From contig JWZX01003376.1 of NCBI GenBank assembly GCA_001275005.1, positions 1 through 49,735 on the forward strand: DNA of 49,735 nt. The letters run 5' to 3'. Source of the stretch: Chrysochromulina tobinii (taxonomy: Eukaryota > Haptophyta > Prymnesiales > Chrysochromulinaceae). How positions within the stretch are numbered: position 1 is the stretch's first letter; each line of letters begins with the position of its first letter. Shown here piece after piece: positions 38,897 to 48,090 of this stretch. The notes under the pieces were generated by a model. It ran no database searches. It was not told the origin of the DNA and saw nothing but the letters and a program-made list of their open reading frames with translations. The position numbers were made by a program, and so were the translations under genes.

Positions 38897-41800
38897 TAGA
38901 CCACAATACAGCCAGGCGTCGAGCCTCGTGTTTTGCGTCGACTGCCTCGTGTGGGCGAGGCTGCGCGGCTTCCCTGCATGGCCGTCGCAAGTCCTATCAA
39001 TGCCAAGCGACACCAGCAAACCTAAGGCCCGCATGGAGGTCATCTTCCTCGGGACGCACGACAAGTCGTTCGTAAGCGTGGCCGATGCAGCTCCGTTTGA
39101 CCCCGCCGACCGCGAGACCGGGGATCCGCGCTTCATCCCTCCCAAGAAACCGTCGCTGCGCGCCTCTTTTGAAGCCGCGCTCGCGGAAGCGGAGGAATTG
39201 CTCAAGCCGCCGCCACCACCACCGAAAGTCAAGAGCAAGGCGGCCAAGTCGAAGAGCAAGTCGGCCGTCGATCCGCAAGCCCAGGCCGAGCTCGACCGAC
39301 TATCCGCGTATGTCGAGGCACGCGGCGGCACGAGCGACATGCTCGAAGGGTGGAATTGCATCCCGAGCAACCGCACTGGGCGAAAGCCGGGCGAGCCCAG
39401 GGTAGACGTGCAGTACATTGAGCCGGACGGCAACAAGCATCGCTCGCGCAAGGCGGTGGCACGGGCGCTCGGCCTGCTCGACGACGACGAGGAGGAGGAG
39501 GCAGAGCCTCAGGAGGAGGAGGCAGGGCCGCAGCCGACGAGTGAATCGGCCCAGCTAGAGCCGTCGGAGCCTGTGCGCCGCAGCAGCCGTCCCGTCGTGC
39601 CTCTCGCGCGCTTCGGTGTGGACGACGACGACAACGAAGAGGAGTTTAGCGCGCGGTCCGCAAAGGCCGCCGCGCCGACCGCGCTGCCGGCCGGCAGTGG
39701 CGGTGAAGGCAGCCTAAAGCGCGGCGGGCGGGTGCGTTCTTCGCTAACGATGACGCGCCGGAGTCGTTCAGAGCTGCCGCCGCTGCGCAACACGGAGGCG
39801 CGTGCGATTGACCATTACGGATTCGCGGAGGTGCCGTCGATGCTGTCGGCGGACCTGTGCAAGCTGATCGCGGCCGAGCCGATGGATGATGGGGAGGGTA
39901 TCTCGAACGCCTTCCAGAAATCCCTCGAGGGTCCACTCCTCGCAGAATGCGAGAAGGCCCTCGGTGCCTCTTCAGCGGTCGCCGACGCCATCGAGGCCGC
40001 CTTTGGCGTTCGGCGCTTCGCAGTGCGTACAATCAAGATCCTGATGACCGAATTCTGCGCCGCGCCGCAGATCCCGCACGCGGACGACTTTTGCAACCGC
40101 GAGCTCTTCGGCATCGCCCATTTGCTGCCCAACCAGCCCCAGACTGAATGCCTGCCGTACAAGCATGACGCGAACTACCCGACGGGCGTGGCCGCCGAGT
40201 GCGACGCATGCGGTCGGTGGCTGCCGCTGCCGGACAAGATTGCACGCCGGCGCGCGCACTTGGTGAGCTTCACATGTCGGGACGCCAATCGATGTTGCAT
40301 CGGGGAGCCGCCCACCTCGGCGCCCGCGTCCTCCCTCGCGGCCGCCGCGTCTTCGGTCCAGCTCTCGCCGCACTCGCCCACCGCTCGACGCGGGCGAGGC
40401 GGCGACGACGACGATGAGGGTCTCGTGCCGTCGCCTTCGGCGTCCACCAACGTAGCCGAGGTTGGTGGCGGCGGCGGCGGCATGAGCCCGCCGCCATGCA
40501 AGCGGATCCAGCCGGGCGATCGCGTCCAGGGCAAGTACCAGGGGCAGATAGGTGGTCTGAACTGGTTCGACGGCGAGGTGAGGGCGGTGCACGAGGACGG
40601 CACGTGCGATCTGCACTATGACGATGGCGACTACGAGGAGCGCGTGGCACCAAGTTTCGTCAAGGTGGTCGCCTCTGCTATGGAGGAGACCAGGGAGCGG
40701 GAGGAGGTGGAGGAGATGTCGGAGATTGATGCGGCCGAGGAGGCGCGCCTACGAGCCATCGACGATGAGTTTGCCATCGACGTGCTCAACGCCTTTGGCG
40801 AGCTGCTCTACCGCCCCGCCAACGTCATCGACCGCATGCAGCCTATCGGAGCCCCTCCAAGAGCAGGAGATGGCATCGTGGCGCTGCCGACGCTCGTGCA
40901 CCGCGGGCCGGGCGGCAACGACGCGGGCGCGATGGAGCGCAGCGTACTCTTCTTCACCATCGTGCCTCTCTTTGACGACGACGACGGCTTCGAAGACACG
41001 ATTGGCCAATATGATCCAGACGCGCAGATCCACGCGGGCTGGCTGATCTGGCGAACAGGCGCCCTGCTGGGTGACGCCCGGATCGAGCGCATTATGGACG
41101 CGTACGGACAGCTAGGCTTCGAGCTGCGCGCCTTTGGCAAGGGCGCGAAGCTCCTCTTCAAGACAGATAATGGCGAGGCCGCGGCCAAGCCCAAGCGGCG
41201 GCGCCTCACCAAAAAGGGTGCCGACGCGGCTGCTGCTTCTGCTTCTGCGGCTGCTGCTGCTGACAGCAAGCACAAGCCCAAGGGGAAGCCCGGGAGTCGC
41301 AGCGGCCCCTCGGGCCGCACTGGGCGGCGCAAGCCGAAGTACGAGGTGGACGACGATGAAGACGAAGAGGACAAGGACGAGGAGGTGGAGGAGTCCCTTC
41401 GCGCTAGGCCGGTCAATTCCAAGGTAGACGCGGTCGAGCCGGGCGCAGACACGCGGAGCGCGAAGGCCGAGGCGAAGGTGCACGCGGCCGCCGCCAAGAA
41501 GGCTACCGCCGCCGAGGACATGGCGCTCGGCAAGGCGCTCGGCAAGGCCAAGGCCAAGACCGACGCCTCGCATGAAGTGAAGATGGACGCCGATGGCGGC
41601 AGCGGCGGCGGCGGCGGCGGCGGCGAGTCGAGCCAGCATTGGAAGTGGACGAGCCTTGGCGTCGGCGACTCTGTGGAAGATACGAGCGCGGCGGACTGCG
41701 AGGGTGTGGTTGGCACTGCTGCTGAGGGCGCAGCAGATGGCTTGGGGCGTCAAGTGGACGCCCCTACATTCGCCCCTGCAGCGTCCGAACGCTCTTCGTC

Positions 41801-42395
41801 GGCGCCGCGTCCTCGCCCCTTTGTGTGCCGCTACCCGGGCTGTGGTAAGGAATACGTCAACCTCGATGGCTACCGGCGGCACGCGAATAACTCAGGCCAT
41901 GGGTACCTGAACCCACGCAAAGCTGGCGCATCGACAGCACAGGGATCTGCTGCGCCCGACGAATACACCGTATCCGAGACGATGATGGGGCCAGCGATGA
42001 TGGCAGTGCGAGCGCCACAGCCACCATCAGCCCAGCTTCGGACGGAAGTGCAGATGGAAGAGTCCGACGGAACGAACCTGGTCGCCAAGGCCGAAGCCGA
42101 GCTCAGGGCAGCGATGGCTGCGGGCGACCCCGTGCGAATTAAGGCCGCGATCGCCCGTGCCTCCGCGACACTGGCCAAGATGACCGCCCGCGGCAGCCAC
42201 GAGGTCGCCCAGCACCAGGTCAGCCAGCACCAGGTCGGCCAGCACGGTGCCGATGGCCAGCATATGCCCGAGATCGCGTATCCGATGGCCTATCCGATGG
42301 CCTATCCGATGGCCTACCCTTCGGAACTCGAGAGTGCATGGCACCATTACGGTGGCATGATGAGCGTGCCAGAGGGTTGTGGGATAATGGATTAA
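38877..42395 (+). CDS. PWWP-MBD-dioxygenase-like-CW-Tudor-C2H2 chromatin protein
   Basis: The protein has 1,172 residues in one exon. Order: PWWP (about 22-75; VWARLRGFPAWPSQVL), MBD-like (153-200; EGWNCIPSNRTGRKPGEPRVDVQY...PDGNKHRSRKAVARAL), acidic linker, then a 2-oxoglutarate/Fe(II) dioxygenase-like core starting near 310 (DHYGFAEVPSMLSADLCKLI) with PQIPHADDF (HxD, H401/D403) and GIVALPTLVHRGPGG...ERSVLFFTIVP (H675, R688, 13 apart). Between the two halves sit a CW-like zinc finger (442-473; CDACGRWLPLP...FTC...CC) and a Tudor-like module (545-598; GDRVQGKYQGQ...WFDGEVRAV...LHYDDGDYEERV). A C2H2 finger (about 980; CRYPGCGKEYVNLDGYRRH) and a QHQV/AYPM repeat tail end it. A nuclear reader-eraser is the natural guess; the catalytic role is inference. 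Confidence 0.85.
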   Translation: MAASSSSRPQYSQASSLVFCVDCLVWARLRGFPAWPSQVLSMPSDTSKPKARMEVIFLGTHDKSFVSVADAAPFDPADRETGDPRFIPPKKPSLRASFEAALAEAEELLKPPPPPPKVKSKAAKSKSKSAVDPQAQAELDRLSAYVEARGGTSDMLEGWNCIPSNRTGRKPGEPRVDVQYIEPDGNKHRSRKAVARALGLLDDDEEEEAEPQEEEAGPQPTSESAQLEPSEPVRRSSRPVVPLARFGVDDDDNEEEFSARSAKAAAPTALPAGSGGEGSLKRGGRVRSSLTMTRRSRSELPPLRNTEARAIDHYGFAEVPSMLSADLCKLIAAEPMDDGEGISNAFQKSLEGPLLAECEKALGASSAVADAIEAAFGVRRFAVRTIKILMTEFCAAPQIPHADDFCNRELFGIAHLLPNQPQTECLPYKHDANYPTGVAAECDACGRWLPLPDKIARRRAHLVSFTCRDANRCCIGEPPTSAPASSLAAAASSVQLSPHSPTARRGRGGDDDDEGLVPSPSASTNVAEVGGGGGGMSPPPCKRIQPGDRVQGKYQGQIGGLNWFDGEVRAVHEDGTCDLHYDDGDYEERVAPSFVKVVASAMEETREREEVEEMSEIDAAEEARLRAIDDEFAIDVLNAFGELLYRPANVIDRMQPIGAPPRAGDGIVALPTLVHRGPGGNDAGAMERSVLFFTIVPLFDDDDGFEDTIGQYDPDAQIHAGWLIWRTGALLGDARIERIMDAYGQLGFELRAFGKGAKLLFKTDNGEAAAKPKRRRLTKKGADAAAASASAAAAADSKHKPKGKPGSRSGPSGRTGRRKPKYEVDDDEDEEDKDEEVEESLRARPVNSKVDAVEPGADTRSAKAEAKVHAAAAKKATAAEDMALGKALGKAKAKTDASHEVKMDADGGSGGGGGGGESSQHWKWTSLGVGDSVEDTSAADCEGVVGTAAEGAADGLGRQVDAPTFAPAASERSSSAPRPRPFVCRYPGCGKEYVNLDGYRRHANNSGHGYLNPRKAGASTAQGSAAPDEYTVSETMMGPAMMAVRAPQPPSAQLRTEVQMEESDGTNLVAKAEAELRAAMAAGDPVRIKAAIARASATLAKMTARGSHEVAQHQVSQHQVGQHGADGQHMPEIAYPMAYPMAYPMAYPSELESAWHHYGGMMSVPEGCGIMD

Positions 42396-43356
42396 TGGTG
42401 CCTCAGCAACTGAGAGATGTGGGGGAGCTGGAGCCTGGACGTGTGGAGAGTTTGGACCTCGGTACATACCGATACCATACTCTATAGGACTCTATAGCGA
42501 CAATTTATCGGGTCGAGACTCGAGTTGAGCGCACCATTTTATTGTCGAGTGAGCTCCACAGTGGCCCGCGGCGCGTACGGGTCACTCGCTAAACTCGCGG
42601 CTCGCCGGGGGCTCGGAGAATTCGCGGACCTGTCACCGGTGTCGGGTACGCGACCTAGTTGTCGGACCGTTCCACAAAGCACAATCCGACAAGCGACATG
42701 GTCATTGCATCATACAATGCGCACAATCTTAAGCACAATCCTGAATCCAGCACAAGGCAATAGCGAGGAACACTCTGGTCTCTGCAACTGCCTTTATGCT
42801 TTAATTGAGTAACTCCTTACCACGCCCAGTGAGGTGTGTTGGAGGAGCCGTCTAACCGTCTTATTAATCTGACTACATGTATGTGAATCTCTACACAGTG
42901 CATCTTTCAAATCAGAATCTCCAACACTTTTGTCACGAATCCCGGCTACCACGTAGGAACTCCTACACGCAACACGGGACCTATACCAGCTGTCACGGCG
43001 GGTCGACGCCCGCGTCACGGCTCACGCAATCGGTCCCAATCGGCGTCACGACTCACACGATTGGTCGATTCACGTCCGAGGTGGACTTGATCGGCTCCGC
43101 GGCCCGACGATGTAGAACGGCAAAAATGTTGTCAACCCACAGGTCGAAGACGGCCTTTGCCACCGTCGCGTACTTGGGCTGCCGCGAGGGCGGTGAAAAC
43201 ATCTCCGAGCAGCGCGGGCGGATTGCATTCATTAGTTCCCTATTCCTAAAAGGGGGTACCGGTAAACCGGTAGGGTACGTCTCTATTCGGTGTTCGTGCG
43301 TTCCTGCGCCTGCGCGGTGGTTGCTGGTTGCCAAGCAACTCACCGACGCCTGTCAT
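42396..43356. other. Intergenic, with a CCGGTA inverted motif near right end
   Basis: No gene called. Short frames have no domain. At about 43255-43280 a GTACCGGT/ACCGGTA imperfect inverted repeat lies about 80-100 bp upstream of the calmodulin-like start and may be part of its promoter. Confidence 0.5.
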
Positions 43357-44338
43357 ATGAGTTGGCGCAAGCCGCGCGTGGCGCCCTTCAAGATTGATCG
43401 TGATAGGCCTGACAACTCGTCCTTGGACACTTTGACAGAGGAAATGATCCATGATCTCGACGAGGCCTTTAAGCTTTTCGACAAGGTGCGCCACTGTAGG
43501 GAGTGGGGTCCATGTTGCTGAGATCCAGCTGTTTTGTGACCACGCCGTTGACAAGAGGTCGTCGTATGTTGTTTCGCAGGATGGTAGCGGGACGATCAGC
43601 CTCGACGAGCTGAGAACAGTCTTCGAGACGTTTGGACAAAAGACAAAGCCAACCTGGGACATTTTCTCAGGAAGAATACAGAATCGGGAAGACCAGGATG
43701 CAATGAGAGAACAGGCCGAGAGAGAATTCGATGAGAACATATTGAAAATGATGCGTGAAGTCGACACAGATAATTCGGGCAGCATCGATCCTATTGAATT
43801 CGCCGAGCTCATGAGTGCGCCTGCTGCCATTGAGTGCGCGCGTGCATGCCATCTCGTCAGCTCACAGGCTGCGGTGTTTTGCTTTGCAGTCCGAAAGATG
43901 AACGAACAAGACGACCCAGCGGTCCTGGAAGAGGCCTTCAGATTTTTTGACCAAGACGGCAGCGGATCCATCACAAGGGATGAGATCAAGGAAGCGTTCA
44001 AATCTGTCATGGCGGAGACTGGGGAGGAACTGCCTGAGGATGACATTGACGACATGATCCAAGAGTTCGACGCAGACGGCGACGGGACTATCGACTTTGA
44101 GGAGTTCAAGAATTATATGACTCAAGGGGACGAAGGGAGGCAAGCAAACGCCATCAATAATTTGGCAAAAGGTTTTCCGAAGAATCGTTCGACTGCTCGC
44201 GAGCGACGCCTCTCGACCTGGGAGTGGAGGACAAAACCATCGGGAGCTCCCGTAGATGCTCCCGCTCCTGCACAAGCTCCCGTGGCCGTTAACGCACCGA
44301 CCCGAAAGGAAAAGCATAGCATATGTACTATTCAGTAG
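43357..44338 (+). CDS. Calmodulin-like four-EF-hand protein, CaaX-type end
   Basis: Exons 43357-43485, 43580-43814 and 43890-44338 give 270 residues. Intron 1 (94 bp, phase 0) splits the first EF loop: FKLFDK + DGSGTISLDEL. Intron 2 (75 bp, donor ATGA|GTGCGC, acceptor TTTGCAG|TCCGAA, phase 1) is a multiple of three without a stop, so it can be read through; removal gives FAELMIRKMNEQDD. EF loops: DKDGSGTISLDE, DTDNSGSIDPIE, DQDGSGSITRDE, DADGDGTIDFEE. The linker between hands 1 and 2 is longer than in calmodulin (TWDIFSGRIQNREDQDAMRE). A basic/Pro-Ala tail ends in HSICTIQ, which fits a CaaX prenylation site (Cys then two small/hydrophobic residues and Gln). A membrane-anchored calcium sensor of the centrin/calmodulin class. 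Confidence 0.9.
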
Positions 44339-45289
44339 GCAGCGCGATCAAGAACATCGGCTCGTCGTCGGCAAACAGCCTCCGGCGGTGCAAGAGGGCT
44401 TCACGCGTACTGAGGATCTTCCCTTGCTTGGGATTGCTAAATAGCGACGAGAGGGTGGACGCAGCGCATCCTGTAGGGATCAGCATCTAGGGAATGACAT
44501 CTCGCATCAGCAAGCATCAGGTATCAGGTCGAATAGCGATCGACGACTCCCATGGCGGTTATGGCACATGGCGACATGGCCGGCATGTCTGAGTCCTCAA
44601 GGATTCCCCATGTGATCCTGTGGAGGGACCAGCGGATCAGCATCATCATCTAGGGAATGAGCTAGGCAGTCGCGGCAGCGGGCCGACGGCGGAATCCGCG
44701 CGCATGAGTCATGAGAAGCCGGCGCGCCGACAGGTGCTCAGTGGACTCAGAGCGAGCGTTTCCGGAAGGCCAACCGCAAGGTGAAGGCACGAAAGGCACG
44801 ATGCCGCATGTGTGGGGGCGTGCGTGAATGTCAGTACCGCGAAAATCTGCAGGGGAAATCTGACGCTTAAGACCACGGAAAACCCCCGCGCGAGTACTCG
44901 CGGCTGACCGCGCTCCGCGGCGACGAGGGCACACTGAGGCCAAGGCGCCGCCGCCGGCCCGACATCACCCGCCCACACACGCGGCCCGCCTGCACACGCG
45001 ATGCCCACACGGTGTGATCATGATGATCGGATCATGCACATCACAGATTCAAGTCCCACAACGCGCCGCCGCGGGCAGCGCCCGCGGAACACTTGAACAC
45101 ACGCGTTGGGCGTTGCAACCGAAGTTCAAAGTCCGCACCTTGAGCCATTCGCCAGCGAAGGAAACGCCAAACGATGCCAACGCGCGCCGCCGCCAGACGC
45201 CAGCTGCCACCAGCTGCCGCCACAACCACCACCGCGCCGGCGCGACGCGGGCTCAACCAGCCAGATTCGACCAGTTGCCTGACTGCCAT
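44339..45289. other. Intergenic with short repeat, no gene seen
   Basis: Contains two copies of a short string (gatcagcatctagggaatga and an expanded version with atcatcatctagggaatga) at about 44480 and 44635. Open frames are low-complexity and show no domain. The right side should hold the 3' UTR of the GT77-like gene. Confidence 0.5.
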
Positions 45290-47871
45290 TTATTCAGCGA
45301 GGTAGTAGCCCACGCACGCCTTGCGTGAGTCGAGGAACTTTTGGGCGCCAGGGCAGACGTCGAGGAGCTGGGCGAGCTGTGGGGCCTGCAGGAGCGAGCG
45401 CCATCGCGGGCGTCCCGACTTGAGCCGCAGCGCCTCGGACTCGAACTCGGAGACGCCGACGGGCGCGTCGAGCACGAGGTCCTGTATGGGAATGAGCCCC
45501 TCGAGCTCGAGCACCATCGTGTTGGGGTGGGCCGCGACGTTCTTACAGAAGGTGCGATACTGCTCGATGTCGAGCTGCACCTTCTCGTACGAAGCGACGG
45601 TCGTCGGCGGCTCGAGGGGCGCCGTGGGCACGCGTACTGTCGGCAGCGGGTGGCGGGTGGCGTTGATTGCGTACGGCTGGCGCGCGAACCGATCGTAGTC
45701 GAATTGGGAAAGAATCCGGTTCTGGTAGCACTGGTCGGGTCCTCCCGGCCGCCACGTGCCCGGCGCGAGGTGGCAGACCGGCTTCTCCTTGGTGCCAGTT
45801 GCAACGACGCTCGGGTGGCTTACGCCGAAGCGCGAGGAGGCGGACAGGTCCTGGGCGCGCTGCTGCGTCGCGCGAACGAAGCCGCACGGTACCGTCGGGA
45901 TTACCGGCTTTCGGTCGACAAGGGCCGCGAGCGTGACAAGATTGTGGATGAGGGCATGCATGCGCCGAAAGGCGAGCCAGCGCATGCGTGCCGTCACGCC
46001 CATGGCCGGATCACCACTGTGCGGTGGCGTGAGCGCGTCGACGGCCGCATAGAAGCTCAACGGAAGCGCGAGCGCGCGCGTTTGGGGCGAAAAGGGCGCG
46101 CCCCGCGGCGTGATCTGCATGTCGTCGAGGCGCTCGTCCCAGAAGCCATGTGCACGCAGCCAAAAGAGGCGACCCGCCTTGGACCAGCACATGTGAGGGA
46201 AGCAGTGCCACATGTTCGTCAGGTGCAGGTACGAGAACGCCGGCGGGCTCGCCGCCGCCCACGCAGGCTCTGGGTCAGATCCGAGAGATGCGAGCCAGAT
46301 GGGCGCGATCATCATCCGGCCCCGCCGTAGCGGTCGGCTATCCTCCGCCACCACGCCGAGGGGGACTCCCTTGAATGTGGTGCCGGGCGACACCTGCACG
46401 TCGGCGCCCGAAGACTGGTTGACCGGAGGGCAGAGTGCCAGCCACGGAAGGGGCTGGCGAAGCGTGCCCCTCCAGAAGCGTCTAGCATGCTCTTCTTTAG
46501 GTGGCTTCCATGGAGGAAGTGACTTATCGAGCTTGAGGCTCTTCCACTTGACCCACCTGATGAGGAGAGGCAATCAGGAGCGGTCAGCGGCAACCAGCGG
46601 CAATCAGCAGCAATCCAAAATAGGATCATCCGATCGACCCACTTCTCCTGATGCAGCATGCCGCCGATCACGGTGCGCTTGTATCCGAGGAGAGGCCACA
46701 GGTCGCTGTCCTTGCCGTAGCCCACCGCCCAAGGAAACACGCGACGGTTGAGCTCAAGGCTCTTGGCCAAATCGTTCCATGCGTCTTGTTCCCACAGGAC
46801 CTCCCGCACAGGCGAGTCGGAGAGCGATGATCGGCGCAACTCAAGGAAAAGCGCGATGCGATCCCACACGGCGCGCGCGACCCACTCGGCGGCAGGCACG
46901 CCGTCCGCCTCAGCCGCCTCCGAATTCGGATCGTGGGCCGCCGCGCAGCTCTTGAGCTCTTGGCGGGCCTTCGTGCCCAGCTCACGGTTGGTGGGCGGTG
47001 CCTTGCCCGCGGCGTCGCGGTTGAAGTAAACGAAACCACAGTTGAGCGACTTTGACGCGTCTGCGTTCTGTGTCAGGATTACGTCCTGCTCGCTCAGCGG
47101 CGGCGCGCGCAGCAGCTGGTAGATGTCCGTGAGCAGGACCGCGTCCACGTCGAGGGACAGTACGTTGGCGCCCTCCTTGAGGAACTGCCACGAGACCCAC
47201 CAGCGCGACGCCCACAGCACATACACGTAGTGCAAATCATCGTGCACGCTGTGCTTCGGCTTCCACTGCTCCCAGCCGGGGTGCGATTTGGGGTACGACG
47301 AGTAGGCGCACGAGAGTGCCTCCTCTCCGAAGCGCTCCACCATCGGCTTCCAATCTTTTTGCAGAGTGTGGCAAGTACTCTCCTTATCCCCGAGGATGAG
47401 CCAGTGCTCGTATCCACGCTTGCGCATCTGATTCACCCAGTGGCCAGCCCACCCAATCATCTGGTGGTCGGACGTGAACATAATGATCTCTTTCTTGTAG
47501 CTACGGCGCTGCACCACGTACCGTGCCATCCCTGGGGCGGCCACATCGACCACGCGTGTGAGAGGACGCAGCTTGCCAACGCTCCAATAGCTATCCGCCG
47601 CGGCTACAGTGGGCGTGGGAGATGTCTCGTCCACTGCCGCCTGGATCTGCTCTGCCGCGGCTACGGTGGGCGTGGGAGGTGCATCGTCCACTGTCGCCTG
47701 GATCTGCTCTGTCGCTGGCGGAGGCACGGTCAGGCCGAGCGCCAACGGCCGATTACGCTCAGATGCCACCCGAACCTGCTGCGGCGAGTCTTGTCCCGAG
47801 TACTGCCACCAGCCGGTGGAGCCGAGGATGACGCCGATGAGCATGCCGCCGGCAAAGGGCCTGCCGCTCAT
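45290..47871 (-). CDS. GT77-like glycosyltransferase, two exons
   Basis: Exons 46643-47871 and 45290-46556 (complement) give 831 residues. The start is ATG 47871: MSGRPFAGGMLIGVILGSTGWWQYSG makes a type II signal anchor, as in Golgi enzymes. A stem with two copies of EQIQA-VD-PTPTVAA (about 45 bp each plus linker) follows. The catalytic part has IIMFTSDHQMI, YEHWLILGD, YVYVLWASRWWVSWQFLKEGANVLSLDVDAVLLTD (with DVD as the metal-binding DxD), LNCGFVYFN and VLWEQDAWNDL; exon 2 contains LHLTNMWHCFPHM and DRKPVIPTVPCGF. This is the nucleotide-diphospho-sugar transferase (GT77/XEG113-like) pattern. It would extend cell-surface or scale glycans in the Golgi. Divergent from the coiled-coil gene, 219 bp apart. 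Confidence 0.8.
46557..46642 (-). repeat. GT77-like intron with degenerate decamers
   Basis: An 86-bp phase-2 intron, donor GAGAA|GTGGGTC, acceptor CATCAG|GTGGGTC, so seven bases are identical after each splice site. Inside, four degenerate tens (CTGATTGCCG, CTGGTTGCCG, CTGACCGCTC, CTGATTGCCT) are followed by CTCCTCATCAG. Splicing gives QEKWVKWKSLKL. Confidence 0.85.
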
Positions 47872-48090
47872 GATTCGCCGATTCGACTCGAGGCACAAGT
47901 GAAGTGCCGCCAGGCGCCGGCCGCCACGCTCGCACAAAACCCCTTTTTTTATTTTCACGGTCACGCCCAGTGGCCTGTTACCCCATGACACTCTAACGAT
48001 TGCCAAGTTAGTATATGATCTCGCGGCGTCGAAACGTCCGAAAAAAACTTCTGCAAACCTGGGTGCTGCTCCGTCCAGGAGCAGCCCAAC

